Shown: positions 18,068 to 32,005, counted from the first letter of the stretch. The stretch: DNA of 64,000 bases from Campylobacter jejuni subsp. jejuni 414 (GCA_000163995.1 CM000855.1:950924-1014923), one strand, 5' to 3'. Notes: a model not told the origin generated them from the sequence alone. Numbers and translations are program-made.

Positions 18068-20278
18068 TCATAATTTTACCACCTTAGCACCAAAACCACC
18101 TTGATTGATAGGTGCATCACTAAAACTTTTTACACTTTTGTGAGTTTTTAAAAACTCTCTTACAGCAAAGGCAAGCTTTCCTGTTCCTATACCATGATAG
18201 ATTAAAACCTCATCAAATCCAGCTATTAACGCATCAGAGATAAATTTATCAAGCCTTAAAATAGCTTCATCACTCCTAAGTCCGTGCAAATCCAAACTCA
18301 CACTAAGATTAGTAGGTTTTACTACATTAATGCTTGTTTTTGAACTTATTTTAGGTGTAGAGCTGCTTTTTTTAAGCAATTTTAAAGGCACACGAAGTTT
18401 GATCCCATCGCTTTCTACCATAGCGTCGTTTTTAGAAATGCCTATAATTTTACCTTTAATTTTCTCATATTTTACAAAGTCACCCACACGCAATTCTTCA
18501 TTGTGCTCCATACTTGGAAAGATAATTTCTTTTTTAAACTCATTGGCTTTATTAAGACTTCTTTGCTTGTCTTTTGTATCTTTAAGTTGTATGGTTTTTT
18601 TAGCTTCTTCTATGGCTTTGTGAAATTTAAATTCCAAATTCCTTAAACTCATGCGAAATTCTTGTTCATTTTTTTCTTTTTGATCTTTTAAAGAAAGTAA
18701 AATTTCATCAACTTTTTGCTCTTTTTTCTCGACATTTTGAAGTTTAGCCTTAAGTTCTAATTCAAGATTGATATTTTTACCCACAAGCTCTTCTAAATTT
18801 TCTTTATCCTCGCCATAAAGTTTTTTAGCCTCACCAACTAAATTAGGCGGGATTTGATAACGTAAAGCCGTTTCAAAGGCATAAGATTTTCCTATGGTGC
18901 CTTTTAAAAACTCGTATTTTGGGCGTGAAAGCTCTTCATCATACAAAGCAGCAATGAGCTCAACTTGCTCGTTTTTTGCCAAAAGCATGGCAAGACGTTT
19001 ATGATGTGTGGTGATAATGATTTTAAGATTATTAGCTATGAGTTTTAAAATCAAAACACTATACAAACAAGCCGCTTCTTCAAAATCCGTTCCAAGCTCT
19101 ATTTCATCGATACCTAAAAGCAAATTTTTCTTAGAAAAAAGCTTAGAAAAATGCAACATTCTTCCTGCAAAAGTTGAAATGTCGTTTTTGACATTTTGCG
19201 GATCTTCTATAATGGCATCAAATTCTTTAAAAGTGCCGATTTTACTTTCACTTGCCTTTATATACATAGGCAAAAGATGTTTAGCTAAAAATGCTGCGCT
19301 TAGTATGGATTTTAAAAGCATTGATTTTCCACCTGCATTAACCCCTGTGATGATTAAAACTTGTTTTTTAAATTCCAAACTCACACTTTTTGGATTTTTT
19401 AAGGCAGGATGAGCGAAATTTTTAAGCACCAAATCCGTACTTTGATCGCACAAAACAAATTCAAAATCCCTTTTTTTAGCAAGCAAAACTCTAGCGCTAT
19501 AATGATCAAAAAGATCAAAGGCTGTATTGATAAATTTTAAAAAAGGCAAATTCTTTGCCAAAAAAGCCGAGAAATTTTTGGCGTATTCATAGTAAATTTC
19601 TTCTTTTTGATTTTTGATTTTTTCTATATCATTTTGCAAATTCTCAATACTTAAAGGCACGATATAAAAGCCACCGCCACTACTTCTACCTATGATTTTT
19701 GCTTTAATAGCGTGATTAAACCCGCCTCTTACAAGCAAGGCTTCAAGATTGTTTATAAGATGGATTTGTGTATCGATAAGATAAGGCATTAAAGCTTTTG
19801 TATAGCAAAATTTCTTAAACTCAGCTATTATGCTTTCATTTTTTAATCTTAGAGCAGCATTAAGATTTACAAGTCTTTCATCTAAACTTTCTTTTAATTC
19901 CCCTTTTTCATCGAAATTCAAACAAAGCTCCAAAGCCCCGCTAACAAATTCTATCTTTTGCAGCCAAGAGTCCAAATTTATCCCTAGTTTTAACTTTTTT
20001 AGCTTTTCAAAATAACGAAAAATTTTTACAAATTCAAAAATTTCATCTAAATGCAAAATTCCTTGTTTACTTAAATGCACCAAGGCTTGATCAAGATTGC
20101 TAAGCTCTGGCATACTAGGAAATTCCACCTCGCAAAGCTCGTGTATGCGTTTAAAATGAAGCTTAGAATCTCCTTGTAAAAAAATCTCCTTATCTCTTGC
20201 AAAAAAAGTCTTAAACTCTTCTAAATAACTATTTAAATCAAGCTTTGAGTTCAATTCTTCTTTTGCGTCATTCATCAT
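18068..20278 (-). CDS. mutS2: MutS2
   Basis: A 736-residue MutS2-type ATPase. The Walker A ITGVNAGGKSMLLKS lies near residue 315, with the Walker B region LLGIDEIELGTDFEEA and the TTHHKRLA switch following. A long coiled-coil clamp covers ~480-590. A C-terminal Smr domain (LDLHGLRSDEAILRLDKF...IYHGIGTGKLAFAVREF) covers the last ~80 residues. It lacks the N-terminal mismatch-recognition domain of MutS1; family members suppress recombination or rescue collided ribosomes. It overlaps the small gene upstream by 11 bp. Corresponds to Cj1052c. Confidence 0.94.
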   Translation of the reverse strand: MMNDAKEELNSKLDLNSYLEEFKTFFARDKEIFLQGDSKLHFKRIHELCEVEFPSMPELSNLDQALVHLSKQGILHLDEIFEFVKIFRYFEKLKKLKLGINLDSWLQKIEFVSGALELCLNFDEKGELKESLDERLVNLNAALRLKNESIIAEFKKFCYTKALMPYLIDTQIHLINNLEALLVRGGFNHAIKAKIIGRSSGGGFYIVPLSIENLQNDIEKIKNQKEEIYYEYAKNFSAFLAKNLPFLKFINTAFDLFDHYSARVLLAKKRDFEFVLCDQSTDLVLKNFAHPALKNPKSVSLEFKKQVLIITGVNAGGKSMLLKSILSAAFLAKHLLPMYIKASESKIGTFKEFDAIIEDPQNVKNDISTFAGRMLHFSKLFSKKNLLLGIDEIELGTDFEEAACLYSVLILKLIANNLKIIITTHHKRLAMLLAKNEQVELIAALYDEELSRPKYEFLKGTIGKSYAFETALRYQIPPNLVGEAKKLYGEDKENLEELVGKNINLELELKAKLQNVEKKEQKVDEILLSLKDQKEKNEQEFRMSLRNLEFKFHKAIEEAKKTIQLKDTKDKQRSLNKANEFKKEIIFPSMEHNEELRVGDFVKYEKIKGKIIGISKNDAMVESDGIKLRVPLKLLKKSSSTPKISSKTSINVVKPTNLSVSLDLHGLRSDEAILRLDKFISDALIAGFDEVLIYHGIGTGKLAFAVREFLKTHKSVKSFSDAPINQGGFGAKVVKL

Positions 20279-20618
20279 TTAACCTACAATCTTTAATATC
20301 TATAATTAAAGAATTAAAACTTTGATTATTATCCTTTGAAATAAAACTTCCCGTACCAAATTCATAATTAAAATACGCCTTAGATACATTAATATCTTTA
20401 CATAAAATATTTTTATTTTGATTAAAAGCAACGATAATATCTGTTCTTAAATGACTTTTTTGCGTATTCTCAAACTCAAAAAATACTGCCAAAACAACAA
20501 AAATCACAAGTAAAATACCAAAAAAAGGCTTGGTCTTTTTGCCTAATTTTTTACGCAAAGCAAAAGTGATCAAAGCTAAAATTAAGATGATTAAAAGATA
20601 TAGTAAAATTCTACTCAT
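20268..20618 (-). CDS. Small membrane-anchored protein of unknown function
   Basis: 116 residues: two close N-terminal membrane segments (ILLYLLIILILALITFAL and PFFGILLVIFVVLAVFF) followed by a ~70-residue exported or cytoplasmic tail with SKAYFNYEFGTGSF. No known family is recognised. It overlaps murC by 8 bp and mutS2 by 11 bp, so it sits in that operon. Corresponds to Cj1053c. Confidence 0.8.
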   Translation of the reverse strand: MSRILLYLLIILILALITFALRKKLGKKTKPFFGILLVIFVVLAVFFEFENTQKSHLRTDIIVAFNQNKNILCKDINVSKAYFNYEFGTGSFISKDNNQSFNSLIIDIKDCRLNDE

Positions 20619-21909
20619 TCTTTTGCCTTAATTTATTACTGATATCTCCCGCACCAAAACCTATAATGAGCCCTTCTTCAAAAACTTGCCCCTTAGAAGC
20701 CACTAAAAATTTACCCTCTCTTTTAATGTCTTCTACAAATAAAGCCTTAGGAAAAACGGCCTTTAAATCAAGATCTATAGGCTCTTCACCTGCAGCATAA
20801 ACAGGTAAAATTATAAGTTCATCAACACCTTCAAAAGTCTTTGCAAATTCCCCTAAATTTGCAGCCAAACGCGTATAACGGTGTGGTTCAAAAATAGCTG
20901 TGATTTTCTTATATCCGCCTAATCTTGCATATTCTTGTGCCGCACTTAAAGTTGCTTTAATTTCAGTTGGATGATGGCCATAATCATCGATTAAAACCAA
21001 ATTTTCATCCGCATATAAAATATCAAAACGCTTTTTAATGCCTTGATAGTTTTTAAGTCTAGTTCTTATCGTTTCTATATCTAAAAAATTTAAAGCCGCC
21101 AAAATCGATAAAGACGCATCGAGTGCTAAATGATACCCCATACCAAAAACTCTAAATTCTCCCCAATCTTTTAGCTCAAAACTTGTAAAAGGCTTAAAAT
21201 TTTCTATAAACATGGTGCAGTTTTTGATATCTTTGCTTGGATAAAGCTTAATCACTTCATTTTGATAACTTTTCAAAAACTCATCTTCAGCATTAATCAC
21301 ACGAATTTTAGCTGTATTTAAAAACTCTGTATAAGCATGATGAAGTTTTGAAACTTCATTACCATAATGATCTAAATGCTCCGCTTCTGCATTAGTAACT
21401 ATAGCTAAATAAGGATTTGAATTTAAAAAAGAGCTATCACTCTCATCGGCTTCAAAAACAAGGTTTTGGCTTTCTTTATAAATCATATTTGAACCAAATT
21501 CTTTTAAAATCGCTCCGATAATCACAGAAGCATCATCAATCAAAGAAGCTAAAATGCTTGAAGTCGTACTTTTTCCGTGCGCTCCTGCTACTGCAAAAAC
21601 GCGTTTATCTTCTAAGATAAGCGGTAAAGCTTCCTTGCGTGAAAGACATTTAATGCCTAATTCTTTGGCGTGTTTAAATTCGGGATTTTCTTCTTTGATC
21701 ACAGCAGAATAAACCACCAAATCCTTGCCTAAAATATTGTCTTTATGGTGTGGAATTTCTACTTTTACACCTTCTTTTTCTAATTCTTTGGTAATTTTGC
21801 TTTCTTTAAGATCACTTCCGCTAATCTTAAAGCCTTTTTCTTTTAAAAATCTTGCCAAAGCAGAAATTCCTATACCGCCTATACCGATAAAATGGATATT
21901 TTGCATCAT
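20611..21909 (-). CDS. murC: MurC, UDP-N-acetylmuramate-L-alanine ligase
   Basis: A 432-residue Mur ligase that adds L-Ala to UDP-MurNAc, the first step of the peptide stem. N-terminal Rossmann motif HFIGIGGIGISALARFL, ATP P-loop AGAHGKSTTSSILASL near residue 108, FEADESDSSFL, and the C-terminal domain with FEPHRYTR and IGFGAGDISNKL. Length is slightly short of enterobacterial MurC, typical for Campylobacter. It is intact. Confidence 0.96.
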   Translation of the reverse strand: MMQNIHFIGIGGIGISALARFLKEKGFKISGSDLKESKITKELEKEGVKVEIPHHKDNILGKDLVVYSAVIKEENPEFKHAKELGIKCLSRKEALPLILEDKRVFAVAGAHGKSTTSSILASLIDDASVIIGAILKEFGSNMIYKESQNLVFEADESDSSFLNSNPYLAIVTNAEAEHLDHYGNEVSKLHHAYTEFLNTAKIRVINAEDEFLKSYQNEVIKLYPSKDIKNCTMFIENFKPFTSFELKDWGEFRVFGMGYHLALDASLSILAALNFLDIETIRTRLKNYQGIKKRFDILYADENLVLIDDYGHHPTEIKATLSAAQEYARLGGYKKITAIFEPHRYTRLAANLGEFAKTFEGVDELIILPVYAAGEEPIDLDLKAVFPKALFVEDIKREGKFLVASKGQVFEEGLIIGFGAGDISNKLRQKNE

Positions 21910-21972
21910 TTAAACCTTTATAATTTAAAGGCTAAATTTTAGCACTTTTTTACTAAAAAGAAAATATAAACT

Positions 21973-23956
21973 CTAATTTACTAGTCCCAAACGCTTAGCT
22001 AATTGATATAGATTTAGTTCCTTATAAAATTTAGTAAAATTCTTATGGTATTCATCAAGCTCAAAAACATGATTTGTATCTTTTAAGGTATGATTGTTTT
22101 CAAAATAATATCCATTAGCACCGCTATATACTCCATTTTTATCTATCCATACAGCATCATTGATCCCAAATTCTAATTTTTCATCACTTGGTTTTGCTAA
22201 CATATTTCTTCCACCTACACTTAAATACTTAACATTGCTTAAGCTTAAAGCATAAAGTGTTGGAAAAATATCTTTATGTGATCCTACGCGATCTTTATCA
22301 TAGTAAATACTATTTTGCAAATCCTTAGGAATATAAAGATAAAAAGGCACGCTATAAGCAAAAGCTTTCTGTGAATTTAAATCTATACTCATTTCACGCA
22401 CTCTATGATCTCCAGTTGCTGCTATAATAACACTATCCTTAAATGTACTTTGCTTTACTTTATCTAAAAATTTTCCAAATTCATTATTTGCATAAGTATA
22501 AGCTTTGATAATATTTTCTTGCTTGTTTTTGTCGTAAGGCAAGCTATCAAGTAAAGCTTGTGGAATGTTTTCTAATTTTGGCAAATCATTCTGCGGAATT
22601 TTATAAGGTGGATGATTAGAAATAGTAAGAGCAATTATAAGAGTATTATGCGGATTTTTTTGAAGTAAATCATAAACTTTTTTGTATAAAAATTCATCAG
22701 CTACTCCATAAGTATTTTTACTCAAAAAAGCACCATTATACTCATCAATAAGAGTGTTTTCATCTATGATTTTATCAACGTCTTGGCCATAAAGATAATT
22801 TGCAAGATTTTTCCAAGCTCCATTTCCGCTAGTAACAAAATAAATCTTATATCCTGCTTTTTTATATATTTGCAAAGGGGTTAAATCAAGCTTGATATTT
22901 TGATACTTACTCATAGAAAGTTCGACAATAGGGCTAATAAAAAATAAATTGGAAAAACTAGGTATGGTATTATTACTAGAAGATAAAAATCGCGTAAAAA
23001 CAAAATCTTGATCAAGATGTTTTTTTAACGCTCCTAAAAAATTATGCTCACTATTTGCAAATGAGCCCAAATTCAAACCAAAACTTTCCATTAAAATCAA
23101 AGCCACACTAGGTTTAATTTCTTGTGCGCTTTTATTTTCAACACTCACCCTATTAAAATCAAAAAGTTCATGCTTTAAAGTTTCATATTTTTGCTCACTG
23201 ATAATATCTAAATGGGATATATCTTGCTGATTTTTGTAATTTTCAAAAGCCCATTTCATAGCCATCAAAGGATTAACTGCAATATGATTGATAACAGGAA
23301 TTTCTGAAATGGCATAATTGTTATTATTCATAATCACACGCCTAAAAGGCCCTCTTAAGGCGATTGTATAAATAATCAATAATAAAACCATCAATGATAA
23401 TAATTGTATTTTATTTAATTTAATTGTTTTTAGCTTTAAATTTAAAATTTTTATATTAATAAAAACACTTAACAATAACACAAAGAAGGCAATTGCTAAA
23501 ATTTTAAAAACAGGATAATCCTGCATAATAATATTTAAAATACCCTGTGTATTATCATTTTCCAAACCAAAAATAAAAATATCAATTTTAGTTTTATAAA
23601 TTTCATAATAATAATATTTAATAAAAGAAAAGATGACGCATAATAAGGATATTATAGCTATATAAATACTTGAAAAAACTATATAAAACTTGCGTCCTAT
23701 GTCAATTAATTTTTTGTTTTCTATATTGGAAAAAACTAAACTTAAAAAACCGCAAAGCAAGAGCGGTAAAAATGCTGCACTTAAAAATCTAACATCATGA
23801 AAGGCGCCTAAAAGATACATCAAAATAATTTCATTATTTTCAGCAGTTACCCCCCCCCTTCACAATAAAATCATTTTGCATTAAAATACGATTGATGCTA
23901 AAAATTGCTATAAACAATGCACTAAAAATAAAAATTTGAAGTAAAACTTTTCTCAT
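21973..23956 (-). CDS. Membrane sulfatase-fold transferase (LTA-synthase-like), phase-variable, OFF as read
   Basis: From the ATG at 23956 (RBS AAAGG) the frame reads a signal-anchor (MRKVLLQIFIFSALFIAIF) and 35 codons, then meets a G9 tract (23850-23858) and stops (GGGNC then TGA). With G8 or G11 it joins the 616-residue frame at TAENNEIIL, giving ~660 residues: five N-terminal membrane segments, then an alkaline-phosphatase-superfamily domain with LILMESFGLNLGSF and ATGDHRVRE. The family transfers phosphoglycerol or phosphoethanolamine, or hydrolyses sulfate esters; the substrate is unknown. An internal ATG at 23823 might give a shorter product. Corresponds to Cj1055c. Confidence 0.85.
23850..23858 (-). 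repeat. G9 homopolymer (phase-variation tract) near the 5' end of the sulfatase-fold gene
   Basis: Nine C on the plus strand (G9 coding), about 33 codons after the ATG at 23956. G9 leads to TGA within three codons after the tract; losing one G or gaining two restores the 660-codon frame. This is the usual on/off switch architecture of Campylobacter contingency genes. Confidence 0.9.
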
Positions 23957-23978
23957 AATTTAACCTTTCTATCTTCTT

Positions 23979-26378
<2,400 letters not shown>

Positions 26379-26384
26379 TCATCC

Positions 26385-27746
26385 TCAATTTTTAATCATT
26401 TGTTCTAAACTTAAAGCCCCGTCTAATAAGGTTTGCTCATCATAAGCTTTACAGATAAGTTGCGCTGATATATTTAGCCCATCTTTATCTTTTGCAACGG
26501 GCACACTAATGCCTGCAAGCCCTGCTAAATTTACAGAAATAGTATAAACATCTTCTAAATAAGTTTGCATAGGGCTTTTTTGAGTATTAAATTTAAAAGC
26601 TGTTGTAGGAGCTACAGGCATAAAAATAAGATCACACTCTTGTAAAATTTCTTCATATTTCGCCTTGATAAAAGCTCTAGTCTTTTGCGCTTTGATATAA
26701 TACGCATCATAATATCCACTGCTTAATACAAAAGTTCCTAGTAAAATTCTTCTTTTTACTTCTTCACCAAAACCTTCACTGCGTGTATTTACATACATCT
26801 CTTTTAAATTTTGGATATTTTCAGAACGCTTACCATAACGCACTCCATCATAACGACTTAAATTTGCACTCGCTTCAGCTGTTGCGATGATATAATACGC
26901 TGCAATATCAAACTTAGAATCAAGCAAATTTTTATACACGATCTCATGTCCATTAGCTTTTAACATATCTATGGTTTTTAAAAGTGCATTTTTTACTTCA
27001 CTATCCGCATCATTGACATAGTTTTCAATCACTGTGATTTTTAATTTTTTATTCGCATTTAAATTTGGAGCTGTTTTGATAAACTCGATATTTACACTCG
27101 TACTATCCATTTTATCATATCCTGCAATCGCATCATATAAAATCGCTGCATCTTCTACATTTTGAGTTAAAACCCCGATTTGATCTAAACTTGAAGAATA
27201 AGAAGCCAAACCATAACGACTCACTCTTCCATAACTTGGTTTAAATCCCACACAACCGCAAAAAGCCGCTGGTTGGCGTACAGACCCTCCTGTATCAGAA
27301 CCCAAACTTGCCAAAGCCAAACCTCCCGCCACTGCAGCAGCACTTCCACCACTTGATCCACCTGGAACGCACTCAAAATTTAAAGGGTTTAAAGTTCTAC
27401 CATAACAAGAACTTGCCGTTGAACTTCCCATAGCAAACTCGTCCATATTACAACGTCCAAAAGGAGTAAAACCATTAGCTCTTAAATTAACAATCGCACT
27501 TGCATCATAAGGAGCGATATAACCTTGTAAAATCTTACTCGCACTGGTAAGCTCCCAACCTTTTACACTGATATTGTCCTTTATAGCCACGGGCACACCT
27601 TCACCTGAAACACTTAAGTCTTTATCTAAAAATTGTTCAATATAAGCACCTAATTTTTTTTCTTTTTTTGCTTTTTCATTGAGTTCTTTTTTTAAATTTT
27701 CAAGTTCTTCTTTGGAATATTTTAAAGCTTCTTTTAAAGTTATCAT
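26385..27746 (-). CDS. gatA: GatA, Asp-tRNA(Asn)/Glu-tRNA(Gln) amidotransferase subunit A
   Basis: A 453-residue amidase-signature protein: catalytic lysine in [12 protein letters not shown], Gly/Ser-rich [16 protein letters not shown], and nucleophile region [18 protein letters not shown]. It supplies ammonia to convert misacylated Glu-tRNA(Gln). GatB/C are not in the window. Its ATG overlaps the stop of the 36-codon gene upstream (ATGA). It is intact. Confidence 0.96.
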   Translation of the reverse strand: MITLKEALKYSKEELENLKKELNEKAKKEKKLGAYIEQFLDKDLSVSGEGVPVAIKDNISVKGWELTSASKILQGYIAPYDASAIVNLRANGFTPFGRCNMDEFAMGSSTASSCYGRTLNPLNFECVPGGSSGGSAAAVAGGLALASLGSDTGGSVRQPAAFCGCVGFKPSYGRVSRYGLASYSSSLDQIGVLTQNVEDAAILYDAIAGYDKMDSTSVNIEFIKTAPNLNANKKLKITVIENYVNDADSEVKNALLKTIDMLKANGHEIVYKNLLDSKFDIAAYYIIATAEASANLSRYDGVRYGKRSENIQNLKEMYVNTRSEGFGEEVKRRILLGTFVLSSGYYDAYYIKAQKTRAFIKAKYEEILQECDLIFMPVAPTTAFKFNTQKSPMQTYLEDVYTISVNLAGLAGISVPVAKDKDGLNISAQLICKAYDEQTLLDGALSLEQMIKN

Positions 27747-27853
27747 TTATCTTCCTTTGTTTTTTTGATCAAAAATACCGCTAAAGCACTAAAAGCTAAA
27801 ACCACTACTATAGTGACAATAATAAAACTATTTGGAATAGGATTTTCTAGCAT
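27743..27853 (-). CDS. Small single-span membrane protein, 36 aa
   Basis: A 36-codon gene with one membrane helix ([21 protein letters not shown]) and a basic KKTKEDK tail. It overlaps the ileS stop by 7 bp and the gatA start by 4 bp, an arrangement suggesting real translation. Corresponds to the small Cj1060c gene. Function is unknown. Confidence 0.72.
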   Translation of the reverse strand: MLENPIPNSFIIVTIVVVLAFSALAVFLIKKTKEDK

Positions 27854-30600
27854 TTAACCCCTTTTAAAACTTCTTCACATCTCAAACAAGGAGTATCTTC
27901 GCTTTTGCTTTGAAATTTCCAACATCTTGGGCATTTATAAAGCGAAGCTTTTGTGATTTTAAATTTCTCATTTTCTATGTAAAATTCAGCCAAAATTTCT
28001 TCATTTTCATTAGTGATTTGACTTACCATAAACCAATCAGCTAATTCTTCATTTGGAAATTTATCAAAATTAACATTTAAATTTAGTTCTAAAGTAGATT
28101 TAATAATTTTATCTTTTTTAAGCATGTCAATTTGTTCGAAAAATTTCTCTCTTGCACTCATTAAAAATGCATCATCAATACCAAAATCATAATCAAAATC
28201 CTCAGTTAAACTAAGATCAAACACATCTTTTGCATCACCTTTAATTAAAATATTAGCGTGTTCTAAAGCTTCATCTACACTATAACTTAAACTTGGAGCA
28301 AGCAAATTTAAAAGTTCTTTTGCTATCAAAGCCATAGCCACTTGAGCAGATTTTCTTCTCTGAGCGTTTTCATTGTCACAATAAAGTCTATCTTTACTGA
28401 TATCAAGATAAATTCCACTTAAATCCGCACTTAAAAAATTTAAAAGCAAACTAAAACCTTTGGAAAACTCATAAGCAAAAAATGCTTCTTTAGCCGCTTT
28501 AAAAACTTTAGTTGCACGACTTAATATCCATTTATCAATAAAACTAAATTCTTTAACTTTTAAATCATTTAAATCATTTGTATTGGCAAGTAAAAATCTT
28601 ATGGTATTTCTTATTTTACGATACTGTTCACCCACTTGTTTTAAGATATTATCTGAAATTTTTAAATCACTTGAATAATCACTCAAAAGTATCCAAAGCC
28701 TTAAAATTTCAACTCCATAAGTTTTTGCTACATATTCAGGGGCGATCACATTGCCTTTGGATTTAGACATTTTTTGCCCTTTTTCATCGGTAGTAAAGCC
28801 ATGAGTTAAAATGCTTTCATAAGGTGCGCTTTCATTGATTGCTATACTAACAAGCAAAGAACTTTGAAACCAACCACGATGCTGATCACTTCCTTCTAAG
28901 TACATATTTGCTCTTTTTTCTCCTGCATCATAAAGTCCACTATTTAAAACTGCATTAAAAGTACTACCACTATCAAACCAAACATCTAAAATATCATAAA
29001 CCTTTTCTAAATTTTCAGCCTTGTATTTTGAATTTGCAGGAATTAAATCTTTGATTTCATATTCCCACCAAGCATCAGCACCGTACTTTTCAAAGATAGT
29101 TGCTACAAATTCAAAAAGTTCATCATCAAAAATCACTTCTTTAGTGTTTTTATCTCTAAAAAAAGCTATAGGCGTTCCCCAATCTCTTTGTCTTGAAATA
29201 CACCAATCTGGACGATTTTCGACCATAGCACCTATTCTTTTTAATCCACTTTGTGGATAAAAAGTTGTTTTTAAAAGCTGTTCTTTTGCACACTCTCTTA
29301 AAGTTTTTCCTTGAAGTTTTAGCTCATCCATTAAAACAAACCATTGTTTAGTAGCTCTATAAATCACAGGCTTATGTGTTCTCCAACAAAACGGATAAGA
29401 GTGTATAAATTTAGAAGAATGTAAAAGCTTAGAACTTAAAAGCTCTAAAATTTTTTCATTAGCTTTAAAAATATGAAGTCCTATAAATTCTTCAAGCAAA
29501 TGCGAAGGCAAAAGTCCTTTAGTTCTTAAAGTCTCATCATAACATCCGCCATCATCTACAGGCATTAAAACTTCAATGCCATATTTTAAACAAGCATAAT
29601 AATCATCTTCTCCATGACCTGGTGCGGTATGTACAAGTCCACTTCCACCGTCCATTAATACATGTTCACCCATGATTAAAATAGATTTTCTTCCATTTAA
29701 AGGATTGATAGCTTCGAGTTTTTCAAATTCTTTCGCGTTTAACTCTTTTTGAATTTCACCACTTGTAAGTCCTTTTTCTACCATACTTTTAAGCAAAGCA
29801 CTTGCAAAGATCAAACCTTCTTTAGTGATCACATAATTTTCATTAGGATTTAAAGCTATAGCTTGATTAGCCACTAAAGTCCAAGGAGTGGTTGTCCATA
29901 TCACTGCACTTGCTTTTGAAACACCTAATTTTTCACAAGCATTTACGTCCAAATCAAAAGCCACAAAGATAGAATAATCTTCCTTATCTTGATATTCTAC
30001 TTCAGCTTCTGCTAAAGCTGATTTTGCTGCCCAACTCCAAAAAACAGGTTTGGAACGTTCGCAAAGCAAACCTTTTTTAGCAATCTCACACAAAGTTCTA
30101 TAAATAGCTGCTTCAAACTCAAATTTCATAGTCAAATAAGGCTTATCCCAATCTGCAATAATGCCTAAATTTTTAAATTCTTCTCTTTGGATATCTACAA
30201 ATTCACTCGCATGTTGTCTACAAAACTCACGAATTTCTTTCTTGCTTAAGCTTTTTTTCTTTTCGCCAAGTTTTAGTTCAACTTGTTGTTCTATAGGCAA
30301 ACCATGACAATCCCACCCTGGAGTAAAACGCACGCTCTCCCCTTTAAAATAATGCGTTTTGATAATCGTTTCTTTTAAAATTTTATTTAAAGCGTGTCCT
30401 ATATGAATATGTCCGTTAGCATAAGGAGGACCATCGTGTAAAGTAAAACTTTTTTTCGTATTTTTGCGATTTTCTTTCATCTTTTCATAAGCATAATTTT
30501 GCTCAAACCATTTTTTAAATCTTTGCGGCTCAAATTCCGCTAAATTTGCCCGCATAGCAAAGGTAGTGCTAGGCAAAAGTAGAGTTTCTTTGTAGTCCAT
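27847..30600 (-). CDS. ileS: IleS, isoleucyl-tRNA synthetase
   Basis: 917 residues from the ATG at 30600; the GTG nine bases upstream is less likely because AGGTGG is the RBS. Class I synthetase: HIGH motif [19 protein letters not shown] in [12 protein letters not shown], the editing domain between them, and a C-terminal zinc finger CPRCWKF...CLRCEEVL. It heads the ileS-gatA-guaB-xseB minus-strand run and is divergent from the cinA-like gene. It is intact. Confidence 0.97.
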   Translation of the reverse strand: MDYKETLLLPSTTFAMRANLAEFEPQRFKKWFEQNYAYEKMKENRKNTKKSFTLHDGPPYANGHIHIGHALNKILKETIIKTHYFKGESVRFTPGWDCHGLPIEQQVELKLGEKKKSLSKKEIREFCRQHASEFVDIQREEFKNLGIIADWDKPYLTMKFEFEAAIYRTLCEIAKKGLLCERSKPVFWSWAAKSALAEAEVEYQDKEDYSIFVAFDLDVNACEKLGVSKASAVIWTTTPWTLVANQAIALNPNENYVITKEGLIFASALLKSMVEKGLTSGEIQKELNAKEFEKLEAINPLNGRKSILIMGEHVLMDGGSGLVHTAPGHGEDDYYACLKYGIEVLMPVDDGGCYDETLRTKGLLPSHLLEEFIGLHIFKANEKILELLSSKLLHSSKFIHSYPFCWRTHKPVIYRATKQWFVLMDELKLQGKTLRECAKEQLLKTTFYPQSGLKRIGAMVENRPDWCISRQRDWGTPIAFFRDKNTKEVIFDDELFEFVATIFEKYGADAWWEYEIKDLIPANSKYKAENLEKVYDILDVWFDSGSTFNAVLNSGLYDAGEKRANMYLEGSDQHRGWFQSSLLVSIAINESAPYESILTHGFTTDEKGQKMSKSKGNVIAPEYVAKTYGVEILRLWILLSDYSSDLKISDNILKQVGEQYRKIRNTIRFLLANTNDLNDLKVKEFSFIDKWILSRATKVFKAAKEAFFAYEFSKGFSLLLNFLSADLSGIYLDISKDRLYCDNENAQRRKSAQVAMALIAKELLNLLAPSLSYSVDEALEHANILIKGDAKDVFDLSLTEDFDYDFGIDDAFLMSAREKFFEQIDMLKKDKIIKSTLELNLNVNFDKFPNEELADWFMVSQITNENEEILAEFYIENEKFKITKASLYKCPRCWKFQSKSEDTPCLRCEEVLKGVKC

Positions 30601-30670
30601 TTTTTCCACCTAATTTTTAATAATCTTAAATTCTACTCAAATTAGCTTTAATTTCTACTTTGTTTTTAGC

Positions 30671-30676
30671 TATAAT
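30671..30676 (+). promoter_or_regulatory. -10 box for the cinA-like gene
   Basis: TATAAT 22 bp before the ATG at 30698, preceded by T-rich DNA (TTTGTTTTTAGC), which is typical of Campylobacter sigma-70 promoters that lack a clear -35. It lies in the 97-bp divergent gap with ileS. Confidence 0.6.
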
Positions 30677-30697
30677 TATAAGAAAAAAGGAAATTTT

Positions 30698-31787
30698 ATG
30701 AAACATTTGCTTTATCTTATAGGAGATGAGCTTACTATAAATGAAAATTTCAAAAATTACATTTATAGAACTTATGAAGAAAAATTTAAAGAAATTAATG
30801 AAATTCGTATACAAAATAAAACTGACAAAGATCTGCCCTTTTTACTTGAAAATCTCTTAAACGAATATGATTTTATTACTCTTTTTACAAGCCCTTTACA
30901 CTATGCAACTGTTGCTAAAGTTTTAGCAACCTTAAATGATGATAATCTTATCTTAAAAGATAATACCTTGGTTCCAGATAAAGCAGAATTTAGTAAAAAT
31001 AGCTTTGTATGTAATTTTTTAAATTCAAAAATCAATGTCATTAAAATAAATCCAAGCGAAAAATTACCCAATCTTCTTGGAGATATAAAATTGAATTTTG
31101 CATATTTTTGTATTTTTGGCATGGATGATGAGAGTGCTATATTACTACTACAAACCCTAACAAAATCTTATGAAATAAGTATAAAATCAAGCAAACTTTT
31201 AGATAATCTTGTGCTCATTAAGGCTACTTGTGCTCATTTTGGAAAACTTGATGGTTTTTTAAATAGTGTAAAAAATCTTTTTGGACAAAAAATATTTTTA
31301 GGTAAAGATCCTATATATTTTATAGCTTCTAAACTTTTAGAAAAAAAATTAAAAAATTTCTTTTGCTGAAAGTTGCACAGGTGGACTTTGTGCAAGCACC
31401 TTAACTAAAATTTCAGGCGTAAGTGAAATTTTTGAAGGCTCCATTATAAGTTACTCCAACCGCATCAAACATGAATGGCTTGGCATTAGCGAAGGTATTT
31501 TAGAAAATAAAGGCGAATATAGCGAACGTTGTGTTTATTTTATGTTAAAAGGTATTTTTAAAACCGCTAATCCTGATTTCGCCCTAGCTATTAGTGGAGT
31601 AGCTGGCGAAGAAGATGAAGGAAAGATAAAATCAGGCACTATTTATATAGGAGCAATGTTTAAAGATGGAACCTTTATTCAAGAAACACTTTATTTAGAT
31701 GGAGATCGTAAATTTATACAAGAACAAGCTGTTTTGGCAACTTTTTGTCTACTTTTAAAATTAAAACCTGAAATTTTTGAAATTTAG
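30698..31787 (+). pseudogene. CinA-like protein, frameshifted as read
   Basis: Two frames give one ~362-residue protein. The first (223 residues, to 31369) is a divergent molybdopterin-binding-like N-terminal half. The second continues KISFAESCTGGLCASTLTKI...GSIISYSNRIK...ISGVAGEEDEGKIKSGTIYIG, which is the C-terminal CinA (PncC, NMN amidohydrolase-type) domain. The joint is the A6 run at 31351-31356; A5 restores the frame (LKISFAES). An A8 run lies just upstream. Corresponds to Cj1062. Function in Campylobacter is unproven. Confidence 0.8.
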
Positions 31788-31963
31788 AGGTAAAGGCATA
31801 AGTCAAGCTTTTTTGAAAAAATCCAAATTTAGGCAAAAAGAAACAAAGATATGGAGAATTGAACTAAATTCAAGTTTTTTTTAGAACGCAAACTTATGAA
31901 TTTTATCAAAAAATGGATTCTGAAAAATCGGGTTTTGTTTTTAAGAAAAATATCAAACTATAA
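31786..31963 (+). pseudogene. GNAT acetyltransferase remnant
   Basis: No intact gene lies in this 178-bp stretch, but pieces of an N-acetyltransferase are visible in different frames. The acetyl-CoA loop motif RGKGISQAF starts immediately at the cinA stop. Further on, TYEFYQKM...KSGFVFKKNIKL matches the usual GNAT end. The first ~90 residues are missing. This is at the Cj1063 position, where I recall an acetyltransferase. It looks like a genuine deletion plus decay, unlike the single-base shifts elsewhere. Confidence 0.6.
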
Positions 31964-31967
31964 ATTT

Positions 31968-31973
31968 TATAAT
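31968..31973 (+). promoter_or_regulatory. -10 box for the tandem nitroreductase genes
   Basis: TATAAT in TTTTATAATTAA, 32 bp before the ATG at 32006, inside AT-rich DNA. RBS AAGGA follows at the usual distance from the start codon. Confidence 0.5.
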
Positions 31974-32005
31974 TAATATTATTATTTTTAATTTTAAGGA
32001 TTACA

